This document shows positions 20,749-31,586 of a stretch of 64,000 nucleotides of DNA, one piece after another. Source of the stretch: Trametes villosa (lineage: Eukaryota > Basidiomycota > Agaricomycetes > Polyporales > Polyporaceae). The position numbers and the translations under genes were made by a program. The DNA is taken from positions 248,001 to 312,000 of the forward strand of contig PUDQ02000027.1 of NCBI GenBank assembly GCA_002964805.2. The letters are read 5' to 3'. Position 1 is the stretch's first letter; each line of letters opens with the position of its first letter. A model generated the notes under the pieces. It had not been told where the DNA came from and made no database searches. It saw only the letters and a list, made by a program, of their open reading frames with translations.

Positions 20749-23585
20749 ATGCCCTCGCTGCGATTACTCCGGCAACTATCGCCAAGCGACGCCCTCGCCA
20801 CCACAATAACTGGCTTAGAAGTGCTGAAAGAAACCTCCAATGCCGTGGCTGCTCTCCCGCTGATGGGAGACATAATCGGCGTCGCGCTCGGGATAGCTAG
20901 GACAGTAGAAGTATGTTCATCACTGCGACCAAGCTCCTTCTATATTGACGCGCCTGCATAGAAAATCCGCGGTGATAGGGAGCGGTTCGTTCGCCTTGCA
21001 AAGTCCATGTCTGAGCTGCTGCGACACATTGAGGATACGATCGCCGCCGATCCGCAGGCAGTAGACGACAAGTTGCGAGCGAACTTACGTGACCTTCTTC
21101 AGTAAGTCATGCCAGCTGTATCCAAGTCAATGGAGGTTACTCAATATCACGGCGAAGGCTACTGAATCGTGTTCAGAGCGACGTCGAAGTGCAGATTTGT
21201 CGGACGCCTCTCGCTCGCTTCCTGCTGCAAGCATCAATAACAGAAATGCTGGAAGACAGGACACACCAAATCGACACCGCTTGGCGTGCTTTCGATGTAC
21301 ATGATTCCTCAATTAGGCCGACCGATACTATGCTTATATTCGAACCTTGCAGACAGCGTGCTTGATAGACTTGCGTATGAAAGCCGCCTCACAAGCCACC
21401 TACGACGACCATACCCAGGTAATTTTCCACTTCGCTACGCACTGCAGTACTTGGCTGATTTCGCCACCTTTCAGCTCCGTCTGTTCCGCCGAAACGAGGT
21501 TCGATGCTTCAGAGTTCGAGGAACGTACCGCGTGGACAACCTGGATATCGGGGAGGAGTGGGAAGGCCGATGGGAAGGCCGCACCGTCGTCGTACGGACA
21601 ATCCGCGCCGCGTCTCCTAAGCTACAGGTTGGCTTTCATTCTCTCGCTATATCACGAGTATCATATGTGACTCTCTTTTACTGCTCGGTGTAGCGGTACT
21701 ACGAGTCCTTGGCGACACACTACTCGAGCATGTACGGTGCAGTGCCAGCTTGCCTTGATTGAGAGAGCGCTGACGAACCGAATGCTTCACTCATCCTGAT
21801 GCATAGATATCATCCCTACGTCGCCCAAGTAATCGGCTATTCTCACCCATCTCTTCAAGAAAGGTTCTATGTTATGGATTCAGGTGATATCTTCGTATCA
21901 CTCTGCCTTGGCGTTGGCTCATCCGATGTGCTAACCAGGAACTGTCCCACTGATAACCCAATTCCGCGGCTTGAAAGGGATACAGTCGCGTTTAGTCCAG
22001 TGGCTCGAGCATGTAGGCCTTCCTTCCGCCACTCGTCGCATCTCCCCTATTGACTTAGTGCTCGCGGCAATAGCTGGTCGATTACCAGGTACATTTACAT
22101 TTATCGCAAGGAGTGCACAGTAACAGAGACTAACCGCGCGGTGAGCTAGAAAGCGTTTCACTACGTGGAAAGCCTCGGGTTCCCGGTTAGCGACGCAAGT
22201 ATCGACGTCATGTGGTTCGTTTTCCTGGAGGTGCTCACTTACGACCTGCAGTACCACAGCCATGATCGCTGTCTACCGTCAGCCATGCTCAACGAGGAGG
22301 GGCGACTCATCATCAGCGCCACAGACTTCTACAGCTCTAACATGGGCTGCTTCCAGTCATGCTTGCGTGCATTGTACGATGAGGTGCGTTCACGCTGAAC
22401 TTGATACGGCTTCAACTTGGAAACTAAACGCGATTTTGCTGCGTGTAGGAACACGGTGTCTTGTCACCTGGAAAGGGTATGTCGCATGACCTTCCTCGTG
22501 GGTTACTGCCCCTACTAATGCTGAGGTGATATGGACAGACTATGCAAACGATGAGGACGTCGTCTCGTGCGCCTCGGCTCTGCTTGTTCAACTCAAATCA
22601 TACGAGGCCGGTCTAAACCCTGGTGCACGTCGACTAGCTCTGGACGCCTTCCTGGAGTCTGACTTAGCGATGATCTGGGCCTCGCATGAGTTCCAAGACC
22701 ACGTCAATGCGGGATGGAGTGACTATGGCTACCTCAAGCGCGAGGACGGGCGAGAGATTTTCGTATCACTCGGAAACATATATGACCTGATCAATCCCAC
22801 GAGGAAAATCTCAACGTTCATCCTCCGACGTCATGAGGGGTACGACTGGCTGCCTGGCACGGACTACCCCTGGTCGGAAGATGTCGTAGTGTGAGACGGA
22901 CTTTTCTCCCGCCCAGGATACTGCTAACCGAGCTTCGTAGCCACGAGTTCGACCTTTCCCGCGGACGCGATAGCAGAATCGAGGACATCACCGTCGTGAG
23001 AACGCTCCCAGACGACTGCGAATACCACGAATTCTTCTGGAACCATGCCGAGACGGTTGCAAGCGAAAACGGACTCCAAGTCCACGACATCGTCCTGTGT
23101 AAGAGGCTCCTTGCTCGCGGCTCCGCTCTAGGGCTAACGTGCATGCAGTCGAAGAGGTTTTCCATCACGCCGGCGCGGTACTCGAAGACGATGAGGCTGA
23201 CGATACAGCGACTTCTTCCGATTCGCCTTGCACCCAGCACCGTACGCCGATCCTCGTTTCTCGTTCCCGTATGGCTAGTGATTGATCACGTTTATCCCCA
23301 GAGTTGCCGGAACGAATATACTTCCACCAGCTGCCACTGTTAGCTTCGGGAGAGGCACCTAACCCTTGGGGTTACTGGTCTCTCGATCGTGAGCTCACTC
23401 GGGGTCCTTGGCCCGTTCTCGAACTGCCAGGAGTTACGTTAACATGCTGGTACGTCTTCTTCTCATCAACGGGTCCCGCAGCTGCTCAAGCGGTTTTGTG
23501 TTACAGGGTTCAGTCCAACTACGCTCGGGTGTCGACCTTCGAGTCAGAGATTCTAGTATACCTCAACCGGCTCAGGCGTGCTTGA
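20749..23585 (+). CDS. MLKL/HeLo-like helical domain fused to a degenerate protein-kinase-like domain
   Basis: Fifteen exons join in phase to 517 residues: 20749-20910, 20962-21101, 21158-21296, 21353-21418, 21475-21627, 21694-21731, 21807-21883, 21939-22088, 22154-22383, 22449-22476, 22539-22890, 22941-23098, 23149-23277, 23302-23449, 23507-23585. Residues 1-165 are all helix: a hydrophobic first helix (AVAALPLMGDIIGVALGIAR), then TVEKIRGDRERFVRLAKSM and a charged C-terminal helix, as in the MLKL/HeLo four-helix bundle. Residues 185-260 look like a kinase N-lobe: WEGRWEGRTVVVRTI, where Arg210 replaces the ATP-binding Lys, then HPYVAQVIGYSHP. Where HRD and DFG should be, it reads HSHDRCLPSAML and ISATDF, so a pseudokinase is likely. 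The rest is an unassigned domain. The start and exon 3 acceptor are the weakest points. Confidence 0.78.
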
Positions 23586-25218
23586 AGCCGCATTCCCGAC
23601 ATGTGTTCATAGGGGCAACAGGTCGAGACTAGACTGTGTACTTCTCCATGAATATACTTCTTGTCTTGGCCTGCCAGGTCGTGCCACTGCTTGTCGAATA
23701 CTGTACCCACCAGACGTTAAGCGAAGCGACGTAACCCTAGATTAGGGCGTGGGAAGAGGGAACCCAGGCGATGGGTGGCCGGGGACAGGGGGACATAGGC
23801 GATATCATTGGCCTGGCTAGGGCTAAGCGCCAGCAAGCGCCCATCGCCTTGAAAAATTACCGAATTGGGAAGGAGGAGGGTAGGCGATGAGTGGCCGGGG
23901 ACATGGGGACAAGCGCCCATATAGGCGAGGCGACGAGGCCCCCGGGACAGGGGACATCGCTTAACGTCTGGCGGGTACAGTATGGCGCTGCGCCTCATGG
24001 ATCGATGCGCCTCCCGTATAACTCGTACCTAAACCCGTCATCCCGTCCGACGTCGCCTGGCGGGATGCTGTAATTCATGCACATACCGATAGCCTCGTGG
24101 CCGTTGATCCAGCCCGCCTGATGAAATACCTTGTCTGTGATCAGAGTTTTCGCTTAGATCGCTGCTGAGCGCTCAGTGCTGATGTGGCACCGTTATAATC
24201 CTGCAGGCTACGGGGAAGCATGGTACGCCCTCACACCCATCTCATCCCACCGCACTCACGGGGATTGACGCTCTATGGCCCGTTACCTGCACCGACGTGC
24301 GGCGGCATCCTCCAACAAAAAGAAGACGTCATCTACGTCTACGAACGCAGGCGGCAAAGCCGCGGCTACGCTCCAGCCAGTCCCCGTCTTCCCGAACCCG
24401 CCGCTATCTTGCAAGGCGGTTCTCAACACTCGTGCGGCGGCGAAACGGAGTACGGAGAAGAGCATGTCGGGCGGAACGTGATGTCATTCATCGGGGGCTA
24501 CGCGTAACCGCCATGTGGGTGCTTGCGGCGTCAGCTCATGCAACGGTACGCTTGTCGCAAGGATTACCCTACAAGATGGTGTTGATGGAACTCGTCATGC
24601 ATATAGCCGATGCTTCGCGGGTTTGAGCAGGTAGTGGACGTCGCACCGGAGGAGCGCAGAACGGAACGACGCACCCGTGGAGTTCGCTTCGAAGCCAAGG
24701 GCCATCGCGCCAGCTGCACGGTTCGCTCTGTGTCATTTACCTGCAGATTGCATGGTAAGAGCGATTTGCGGCATGTTCGGGCTGGATACTGACCCCATAC
24801 TGTAAGATGCCCGCAGGCATCCCGCCCATCCATCGGGCGCCCGCGGAGTGGGCAACGCCCTACCGTGTACCTTGCCGCCCTCCGCCGTGTGCCGGAGATG
24901 CTGGACACCCGTAGTAGTGGGCAAGGATGTTTGGGCCAGATCTCACCATTTGTGGATACCCAGGACGGCTACTTACGTCTCCGTTTTGTCCGGGTTCGAA
25001 CGTTCGCTGTCAACGGACGAGGATCAACGCGTGCGTGTAAATCCCGACCCCCATGCAGAAGAAACACCTGTTGTAAGGGCTGCGCTACCGAGGATGACTA
25101 TGATCAGCAATCGAATGTTTTCTACGAACTTGCGTACGGGACATTGTGGCGGATGATACAACGTTGTACTGCTAGTGCGACGATCTCAACTCTTGTATGC
25201 AGTTGACTGCCCTACCAA
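23586..25218. other. Intergenic stretch carrying a MITE, otherwise no resolved gene
   Basis: Apart from the MITE at 23701-23980, only short open frames occur: a Ser/Lys/Ala-rich frame from an ATG at 24275-24481 and mixed frames at 24848-25206. None joins to a neighbour or shows a motif. Confidence 0.45.
23701..23980. mobile_element. 280-bp MITE with TA target-site duplication
   Basis: Both ends read CTGTACCC inward, followed by CAGACGTTAAGCGA: left end 23701-23724, right end 23957-23980, one mismatch in the paired bases. Each end is flanked by TA, the target-site duplication of Tc1/mariner/pogo-type transposons. The inside is GC-rich and holds a direct repeat with TGGCCGGGGACA at about 23775 and 23890, plus inverted GCGATGGG/GCCCATCGC blocks. 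No open frame. It lies between the MLKL-like gene and an MDR gene. Confidence 0.75.
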
Positions 25219-26550
25219 TCAGGCGGTCTCTTGGGGTCTGACGATCAGCTTCTTGCCGCTGACCTGGTTCTGCTCCAACCGTTCAAGGCCTTCAGGCGCC
25301 CCAGCCAGCCCACCGGGGAGTACCTCCACCGCGTTCGGCTGGACGTCGGGCATAGAACGCTCATAAGTCATGCACCGAATAACCCAGCGCAGAACCATTC
25401 ATACCTTGACGATGCCTTTCTCAAGCCACTCTGTCAGCCTCTTGTACAGCTCTACGCCGCACGCCCTATTCTCCGGGGCGTGTACGTTTCCGAACACGTA
25501 CGCGATGCGCTTTGCGTCGCCATCGACTTTCAGCGCCTCAGGGATGACGTCGCCGAGTACGATCACGAGAGAGCCTCCGGGAGCGAGTGCCTGGTATGCG
25601 AGGGGCATCGTTTCGGGGAGCGAGATCGCGTCGTAAACGAACTCGAGCGGCTTTCCGCCCGTCAGCTCGGGGAGCTTTGCGAGAATGGCGTCCGCGGGTA
25701 GCGAGCGATCGACAACGTGCGATGCCCCGAGCGAGGTGAGAAGATTGGTGTTATGAGGGGACGCGGTGGCGATGATGGGGTTGAATCCGGCCAGCTTCGC
25801 AATTTGTATGGCTGTCCGCAAGCACACAAGAATAAGTTCGTTGATTATCTGGGCCAAGACGGGACCCCGGGGTCATACCATATTGCCCCACGGACGACGC
25901 GCCGCCGATGATGAAGGCGGGTTTCCCCGTAAACTGGGTCTCGCCGCCGTCTTCCCACACAGGCTTAAACCGTAAGGTCTTCGAGTAATTCGGATGCTGG
26001 TTGTAGAGGGCAAGTATAACCGTCGCGAGTCCAAGGGGTACGGATGCGGCCTGGTCGAAAGAGATATTCTCGGGGATCTGGAGAGATGGCGTCCACAGCG
26101 CTCTTCGTGAGAAGTTAATACTTGCGCTATTCCTATAGACTCACCAAAGCAGTGATATCCGCTGGTACGATGCAGAACTGTTGGAGTGTGGCAAATGGGT
26201 TTGAGAACCAGCCTTGGAACACGCTATCGCGACGTACTCCGGTTAGCGACTCCGCCTGAGGAGATACAGTTGGATACTTACATTCTGTCCCCCTCTTTCA
26301 ATCCCGAAACCTCGTTGCCTACTTCGACAACAATCCCGGCACCATCGGTGCCCGTGATGAAGGGGTACTCCGGTATGAGCGCGGAGAAGGGCGGGATTGC
26401 GATCTTCCAATCGATCGGGTTGAGCGCCGCCGCTATCACTTTGACAAGAACGTCCTTGGGACCGGGGCGAGGTACAGGAGCGTCGCCGACGCTATACTTT
26501 CCGCCTTCCGCGTGCAACAGGAGCGCCTTCTGCGTCTGTACAGTAGCCAT
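25219..26550 (-). CDS. MDR-superfamily oxidoreductase (GroES-like/zinc-type ADH-like), paralogue A
   Basis: NAD(P)H-dependent reductase of the medium-chain family, trans-enoyl/quinone-reductase-like. Exons 26550-26282, 26223-26145, 26077-25879, 25811-25405 and 25338-25219 join in phase to 357 residues. N-terminal GroES-like domain: QKALLLHAEGG..., VPRPGPKDVLVKVIAAALNP and the GTDGAGIVVEVG loop. Rossmann domain: IIGGASSVGQYAIQIAKLAG is the cofactor-binding GxxxxxG stretch, followed by ATASPHN and GASHVVDRSL. The C-terminus reads VSGKKLIVRPQETA. The structural-zinc Cys cluster of classical ADHs is absent, as in enoyl/quinone reductases. First of seven paralogues in the window, nearest to copies B and F. 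A TATATATA lies about 65 bp upstream. Confidence 0.9.
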
Positions 26551-27491
26551 ACTTCGCGGGAGACGTCGAAGACTTTCGAAGGAGATATCACTCCGCCTCC
26601 GCAAAGAGGGGAGCATATATATGCGTCGACAACGTCGCATTCCCACCAGGATGGAACGGGCCGGACATCTCTTTCTGAGTCTGTGAACCAGATGTATCAG
26701 CACATGGGAAAGTCCGGAGTAGTTTTCATGCCGTACACTATGTCCGATACCTAACCTCGTGGTTTTACTGGTAGCCGGCGTACTTTCGCCTGACAATCTG
26801 ACCGTCCGGGAACGCGGCTCTCGAGTTCGAGCTAGGGCACGCGGGTGGGCTTAACTCGGAGCACCAGCTAGTGATTGATCTAAGTCACAGCCGCTAGAGA
26901 AAGTATGTTTAAGAAAACTCACTTTGAGTTTGCTCTCTACTAGGGAACAGAAGATGAAGGCAACCGCAAGCTTGTGCACTGGTGTTTTCTGAATGTGCGA
27001 CGATGGTGCAAAGAGATACTAACGCCGCGGGTGACGAGCTCGCGTAAGTAAGTTCACTGAAGTCTTCAAAGAGCCTTACAAAAATTAAAGCGCGCACGTG
27101 GCATTTTTGTAAGCTGCGCTTTCGCAGTGCAGCTATTTAGACGCCCACAGCTTGTCTGTAACATTCATGGGCGGAACACGATCGTGCCGCCTCCAGTCTA
27201 CCGACCTTCAAAATACGCCTGCTCTCGGCGGTTTGTGGTATACCAGTCTCCTTCCGTACAGTCTAGCTCACGTCGTAACACATTTGATAGGGCTTGTCTC
27301 GCTTATTCGACATCGGTTCTAGGTGACGTACAGATGTCTGGTGACGGCAGGGCGCTCGACGTTCAATAGGACCAGAACCATGAAGCTCAGGCCCAACTCA
27401 ATTGGCTGGCAATGGAGTTAGGTTCGTCGTGGACACCCACGCGTCGTGCAGCTGATCCTGCCTACACGTCGTTCAATACCTCCTCTCGAGT
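26551..27491. other. Intergenic, divergent promoters of MDR A and the HET gene
   Basis: About 940 bp between divergent start codons. Only the TATA box at 26615 was recognised. Confidence 0.5.
26615..26622 (-). promoter_or_regulatory. TATA box of MDR paralogue A
   Basis: Run of alternating T/A, 65 bp before the ATG at 26550. Confidence 0.5.
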
Positions 27492-29303
27492 ATGGCTCCT
27501 TCGCCGCTGCAGAGTTTTACCCTCGAAGACGCACTCCAGGTAAGTGCGTCAGAGTTGCTGAATGGAACAAATTGACTCAATCAAGTTATTTAGGCCTGTG
27601 CAGGCGCCGCTGGCTCTGAACATGTGTACGACAAGCCGCTGCGAGTTCTCACACGCAATCGGGACGGAGTCTTTGAGGTGGTGCCCTTCATCGGCCAGCC
27701 CTACCTCGCCATCAGCTATTGCTGGCCAGGCGACCCCAAATTCCTCCGTCGCAGCACCAGCAGCGACCCAACACCCGTGGTGACCGCAGACGGTCTCGTC
27801 TCTTCCGAACACTTCTCCCTGTTTATCTCCCATGCTGCTCACACCTACGACCCATCTCTCTCCGTCTGGGTGGATTTCCATTGCATCAACCAAAAAGATG
27901 TCGACGAAAAGACCGCCCAAGTCGCCATCATGCAACGCATTTACACCGGCGCGAAGCTGACCCTTATCATGCTCGAAGACGTCGCGCTCTATCCAGAGGA
28001 CCGCAAGATCCTCGCCACACCACAGGCCACGAAGGAGTCGCTCCCACTAGCTCGTCGCATCCTCTCTGCCCGGTGGTTCTCTCGCGCTTGGTGCTCCCAG
28101 GAGCTCGTACTCAGTCGCCACGCCCACTTCTACGTGCACGACATCAGTCGCGCGGGCGAATCCATCAGCATACCGTCGGACACGCTCTGGCACATCATGG
28201 ACAGCGCTCGGAATCGCGACCTTGCCATTCCTCATTTCCCGCAGCCCCGCGGTACTCTTCCCGACGTCGCGATGGCCAAGAGCACCTGTGCCTGGGCGTT
28301 GGGGATTGTCCACCACCTGGGCTGCAGTGACGAGTACGACAAGGCCTCCCTTCTGTGCAACCTCGTCCGTTTCATCCACCGTTTCGCATCTCGCCCCACC
28401 GCATTTAGCGTGCAGGATCCGGTCATCCGCCTCAACGTGCTGAAGATGGCGAACATTCTCGCTCTGAAGCGCGGCGATTTCTCCCTCTTGCTTATCAACC
28501 ATGGGCTACGCAATCCGCTACGCGGTCATCCTGGTTTCGGATGGGCAGGAGAGCCGATCGAAGGCGACAGGCCATCGTTCGTGTATGCCCAGAAGGACTT
28601 CCAGGTCGCGAAGGACCCCGATACAGCGCTGAACAACGTTGGACTCGTCGCGCGTGGCTGTCTAGCTCGTATCGTGCGAGAACATAGGTGGAAGCTCCAT
28701 CGCGACCAAGCGGGTCTTCACTTGACAATCAACGGCTACACTCGGGTCGTACGCGACACCCTCCCCCTACACGCGTCTTGGACCTGGAATCGAGACGCCC
28801 TGCATCTACGGGACCTTCTCGTCGCACTCACATCTGCTGGCGGCCATGACTGGGTTGACGCTGTTCACGACGCTCGGATTGTGTTCGCCTACCTGCTATC
28901 TATCGACTACGATCTGCAACCTGAACCCATCCCCGGCGACCTGCGTACTCTAATTCGGTCGTTCTTCGCCGAGCTCTTCTCTCTGAAGGATATCGCAAGC
29001 GCGATGAGCTTCATCTGGCGTGCGCCGAATCTCGCCGTTTTCAGTACCATTAGCCTCAGCGACGACAGCGTCCTGCTAGTCAGTGGGAACGTCTCGAACT
29101 CTATGGCCGGTCGGCTCCTCTTCCAGCCCTACGTGGTCCGCCCGAAGCTCTTCTCACCGCCCATGGTCCTCACTCTCAACTCGATGGTACTCGAGAACAG
29201 GTGCTCGCCGCAGGGAGCGTACCAGTGCATAGGCTGTGTACGGGGCCTAGGGATGATCTCGGAAGCAAATGGGCACGGTGGACAGGTCCTGTGCGTCGCC
29301 TAA
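27492..29303 (+). CDS. HET-domain (heterokaryon incompatibility) protein
   Basis: A 48-nt first exon (27492-27539, MAPSPLQSFTLEDALQ) joins through a 54-nt GTAAGT...TTAG intron to a single long exon 27594-29303, giving 585 residues. The HET domain covers about residues 50-195: AISYCW, then VWVDFHCINQKDVDEK, MQRIYTGAKLTLIMLED and RWFSRAWCSQELVL, the three signature blocks of the family. HET proteins trigger growth arrest or cell death when unlike hyphae fuse; in basidiomycetes their roles are mostly untested. The C-terminal 390 residues match nothing I know and show no NACHT, WD or ankyrin repeats. No frameshift seen. It lies 3.9 kb from the MLKL-like gene. Confidence 0.92.
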
Positions 29304-30008
29304 ATCCACGCCTTCTCCAAGTACTCATAGCTACTGCGGTAAGTCTTCGTATTCCTATTCGACTTCCAAGAAGCCTAATATTGAAGTATTGCGGTGGCAC
29401 AGCCTCAGCCCCCAAATTCGTACTCCTGTGCTCTTTCCCTCGTTCCATGTATGCGTGCCCACAGGGCGCTGCTAGATGTCTGCGTAGCGGTCTTCTTGAC
29501 CATCTGATTGAATGGCGGCGCCATTCCAGGTGTCTTTCATGTGGTGCTGCTGTCAGATTCGCGCGCGGTACTTGTCTCGGCGCATCGCCCCACTGCAGCG
29601 CAAGCTGCGCTACGCAGCCGCTCAAGGTGTTTATATCCGCCCCTTCTTCCTTTTTCCCCATCTCCGCCTACTTCCACACTGGTAAGGGACCACACTGCAG
29701 CTGTGTATTGTAGATATGTCGGTGTAAGCGGCATATGCTGATTGAAAACAAAACGCGCTACATCCACTGGCGCCGTAAAACAATGCGTCCCAGAGCGCTG
29801 ATGGCAAGCGGAGTTCCCACAATCTGAGCATCGCTTGTCGACTTGATCAGAAGCATAAGGTCTCTAATAAAGGAACCCGAGTACAGGGAGGCTCGCTGCT
29901 GTATTACAGTTGCCACGATGCGCCTATATACCCCACAGCCGTCGTCGACTCCCTCCGAGCTTCCCCCACTTGTGCTGTCGCCATCCCTTGCATGTCCCCG
30001 TCCTCCAG
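29304..30008. other. Intergenic with promoter of the membrane protein gene
   Basis: Contains the TATA box at 29925; short frames at 29316-29741 have no support. Confidence 0.45.
29925..29930 (+). promoter_or_regulatory. TATA box of the four-helix membrane protein gene
   Basis: TATATA 84 bp before the ATG at 30009. It lies after the in-frame ATG at 29910, which therefore is unlikely to be the start. Confidence 0.6.
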
Positions 30009-31412
30009 ATGGCTCCCATAGCGCCCCTTCTTCAGCTAGCTGCGCGGTCGCTCGATAGCGGACCCAGCATCACCCTCCCGCTGCAAGACACGAGCTTCAC
30101 GCTCGACTCGTCCGGAGTGGCCGGTTTCTTCGGTGGCGAGGGCGCGGTGCAGGGCATGGCCACCGTACACCTATTCGAGGGCCGCCGCTGGCTCGGGTGG
30201 TACAACACCCCCGGCTCGTACGAAATCGCGAAACAGTACGGCCAGCTCGCGAAGGCGCGCCTTTGGGACGGCCTCTTCCCCGGGCCCTCGCGCGACCCCG
30301 CAAACCTCTTCGGGCTCGACGGCAAGTCCGGGCCCCGCTTCCTCGCCGCGCACTCGGGTTCCATCCTCCAGCGGAGCAGCCACCCCGCGTACCTCGTCGC
30401 GCGCAAGGCGCACGGCATCAAAGACCGCACGCCCATCCGCAACGGCCGCCGCACCACGCTCGACTGCACGGTGACGACGGTGAGCCTCGAGCACGCGCCC
30501 GCGCTCGAGTCGCCCGCGCCGCGCCGCACGAGCCACCGCCCGCTGCTCGCCGCCGTGCCGATCCTCACGAGCATCGCCGCCTGCGTGCTCTCCGCGCTCG
30601 TCGCGGACTGGTGGTGCTTCGCGAGCATCGCGTCCGGCGTCCTCGCGAGCGGCGTCGCGTGCTTCGTGATCGGCTCCGGCCACCTTATGTTCTCCCACCC
30701 GCAGCCCGCGACGGGCGCGCCGCCCGGCGACGGCGTCCTGCTCGACGACGAGGGCATCATCGTGCTGCGCGGCGAGGAGGGCGCGGTCAACGCCGTTACG
30801 CGCGGCCGCTTCTCGCTCACGTTCGCGAGCGAGCCGCGCTATAGCGGCATCGGCGTCTGCTCCGTCGGCCTTACCGTCCAGTTCCTCGTCCAGCTCCTCC
30901 TCATCCCCCAGGGCACGCTCTTCGGCCAGGTCATGTTCGTCGCGACCCTCGGCATCTCGTGGATGTACAACGCGTATCTCGCCGCGCTCGACAAGGAGGA
31001 CATCCAGACGGACATCCTCACGGACATCCTCCACCTCGACGAGCAGAAGCACATGCAGAAGTTCGTGTTCGGGACGCGCACGGCGCAGGTCGTCTTCACC
31101 GCGCTCCTGCTGCAGCCGCTCCAGCCGGTGAAGACGCCCACTCGTCAGCAGCAGACCAGCCCGAAGAAGCTGCTCGACGAGCTCCTCCCCAACGACACGC
31201 CCGTGTGGGAGCGCTGGAAGGAGGTCATCGTCAGGAAGCTCCGTGCCCGGCAGAGCCTAGTGTTCGTAGAGTCCGACTGGAAGGTGCCGCAGTTCACGCC
31301 CGAGGACCAGAAGCTCTTGCACGACCTCTTCGTCGACGCACAGGAAGCGTGGCAGGGGTGGTGCTTGATTTGCAAAGACCCTGACTCGGATTCTGTGTAC
31401 AAGGAGAAATGA
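30009..31412 (+). CDS. Multi-pass membrane protein, basidiomycete-type, unknown function
   Basis: An intronless frame of 467 residues from the ATG at 30009 (MAPIAPLLQLAARSLDSGPS), chosen because the TATA box lies between it and the in-frame ATG at 29910. The N-terminal 180 residues are soluble and include GMATVHLFEGRRWLGWYNTP. Two hydrophobic pairs follow: about residues 179-220 (LLAAVPILTSIAACVLSALV, then ASIASGVLASGVACFVIGSG) and about 279-325 (two helices around VQFLVQLLLIPQGTLFGQVM). A soluble tail of 140 residues ends CLICKDPDSDSVYKEK. I recall similar proteins in polypores but no function. Long minus-strand frames over the same DNA (for example 30171-31052) are shadows of its strong GC bias. 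Confidence 0.85.
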   Translation: MAPIAPLLQLAARSLDSGPSITLPLQDTSFTLDSSGVAGFFGGEGAVQGMATVHLFEGRRWLGWYNTPGSYEIAKQYGQLAKARLWDGLFPGPSRDPANLFGLDGKSGPRFLAAHSGSILQRSSHPAYLVARKAHGIKDRTPIRNGRRTTLDCTVTTVSLEHAPALESPAPRRTSHRPLLAAVPILTSIAACVLSALVADWWCFASIASGVLASGVACFVIGSGHLMFSHPQPATGAPPGDGVLLDDEGIIVLRGEEGAVNAVTRGRFSLTFASEPRYSGIGVCSVGLTVQFLVQLLLIPQGTLFGQVMFVATLGISWMYNAYLAALDKEDIQTDILTDILHLDEQKHMQKFVFGTRTAQVVFTALLLQPLQPVKTPTRQQQTSPKKLLDELLPNDTPVWERWKEVIVRKLRARQSLVFVESDWKVPQFTPEDQKLLHDLFVDAQEAWQGWCLICKDPDSDSVYKEK

Positions 31413-31586
31413 GAGCCCCCAGAGGACCGAGTAGACGACACTCGCACGCTTGCTGTAGATATCCCTCACAGATACCTTTTCACGACATACCACGCAGTTA
31501 CACGCCCCGTATACGACTCGATGCACCTTGGGCATACGTACATTTAGTGATACATACAATGGATTGATTCGAGATCACGTCTGCGC

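Noticed and set aside
30171..31052. 293-codon minus-strand frame over the four-helix membrane protein gene
   Set aside because: Arg/Glu/Ala-rich antisense shadow caused by codon bias at third positions.
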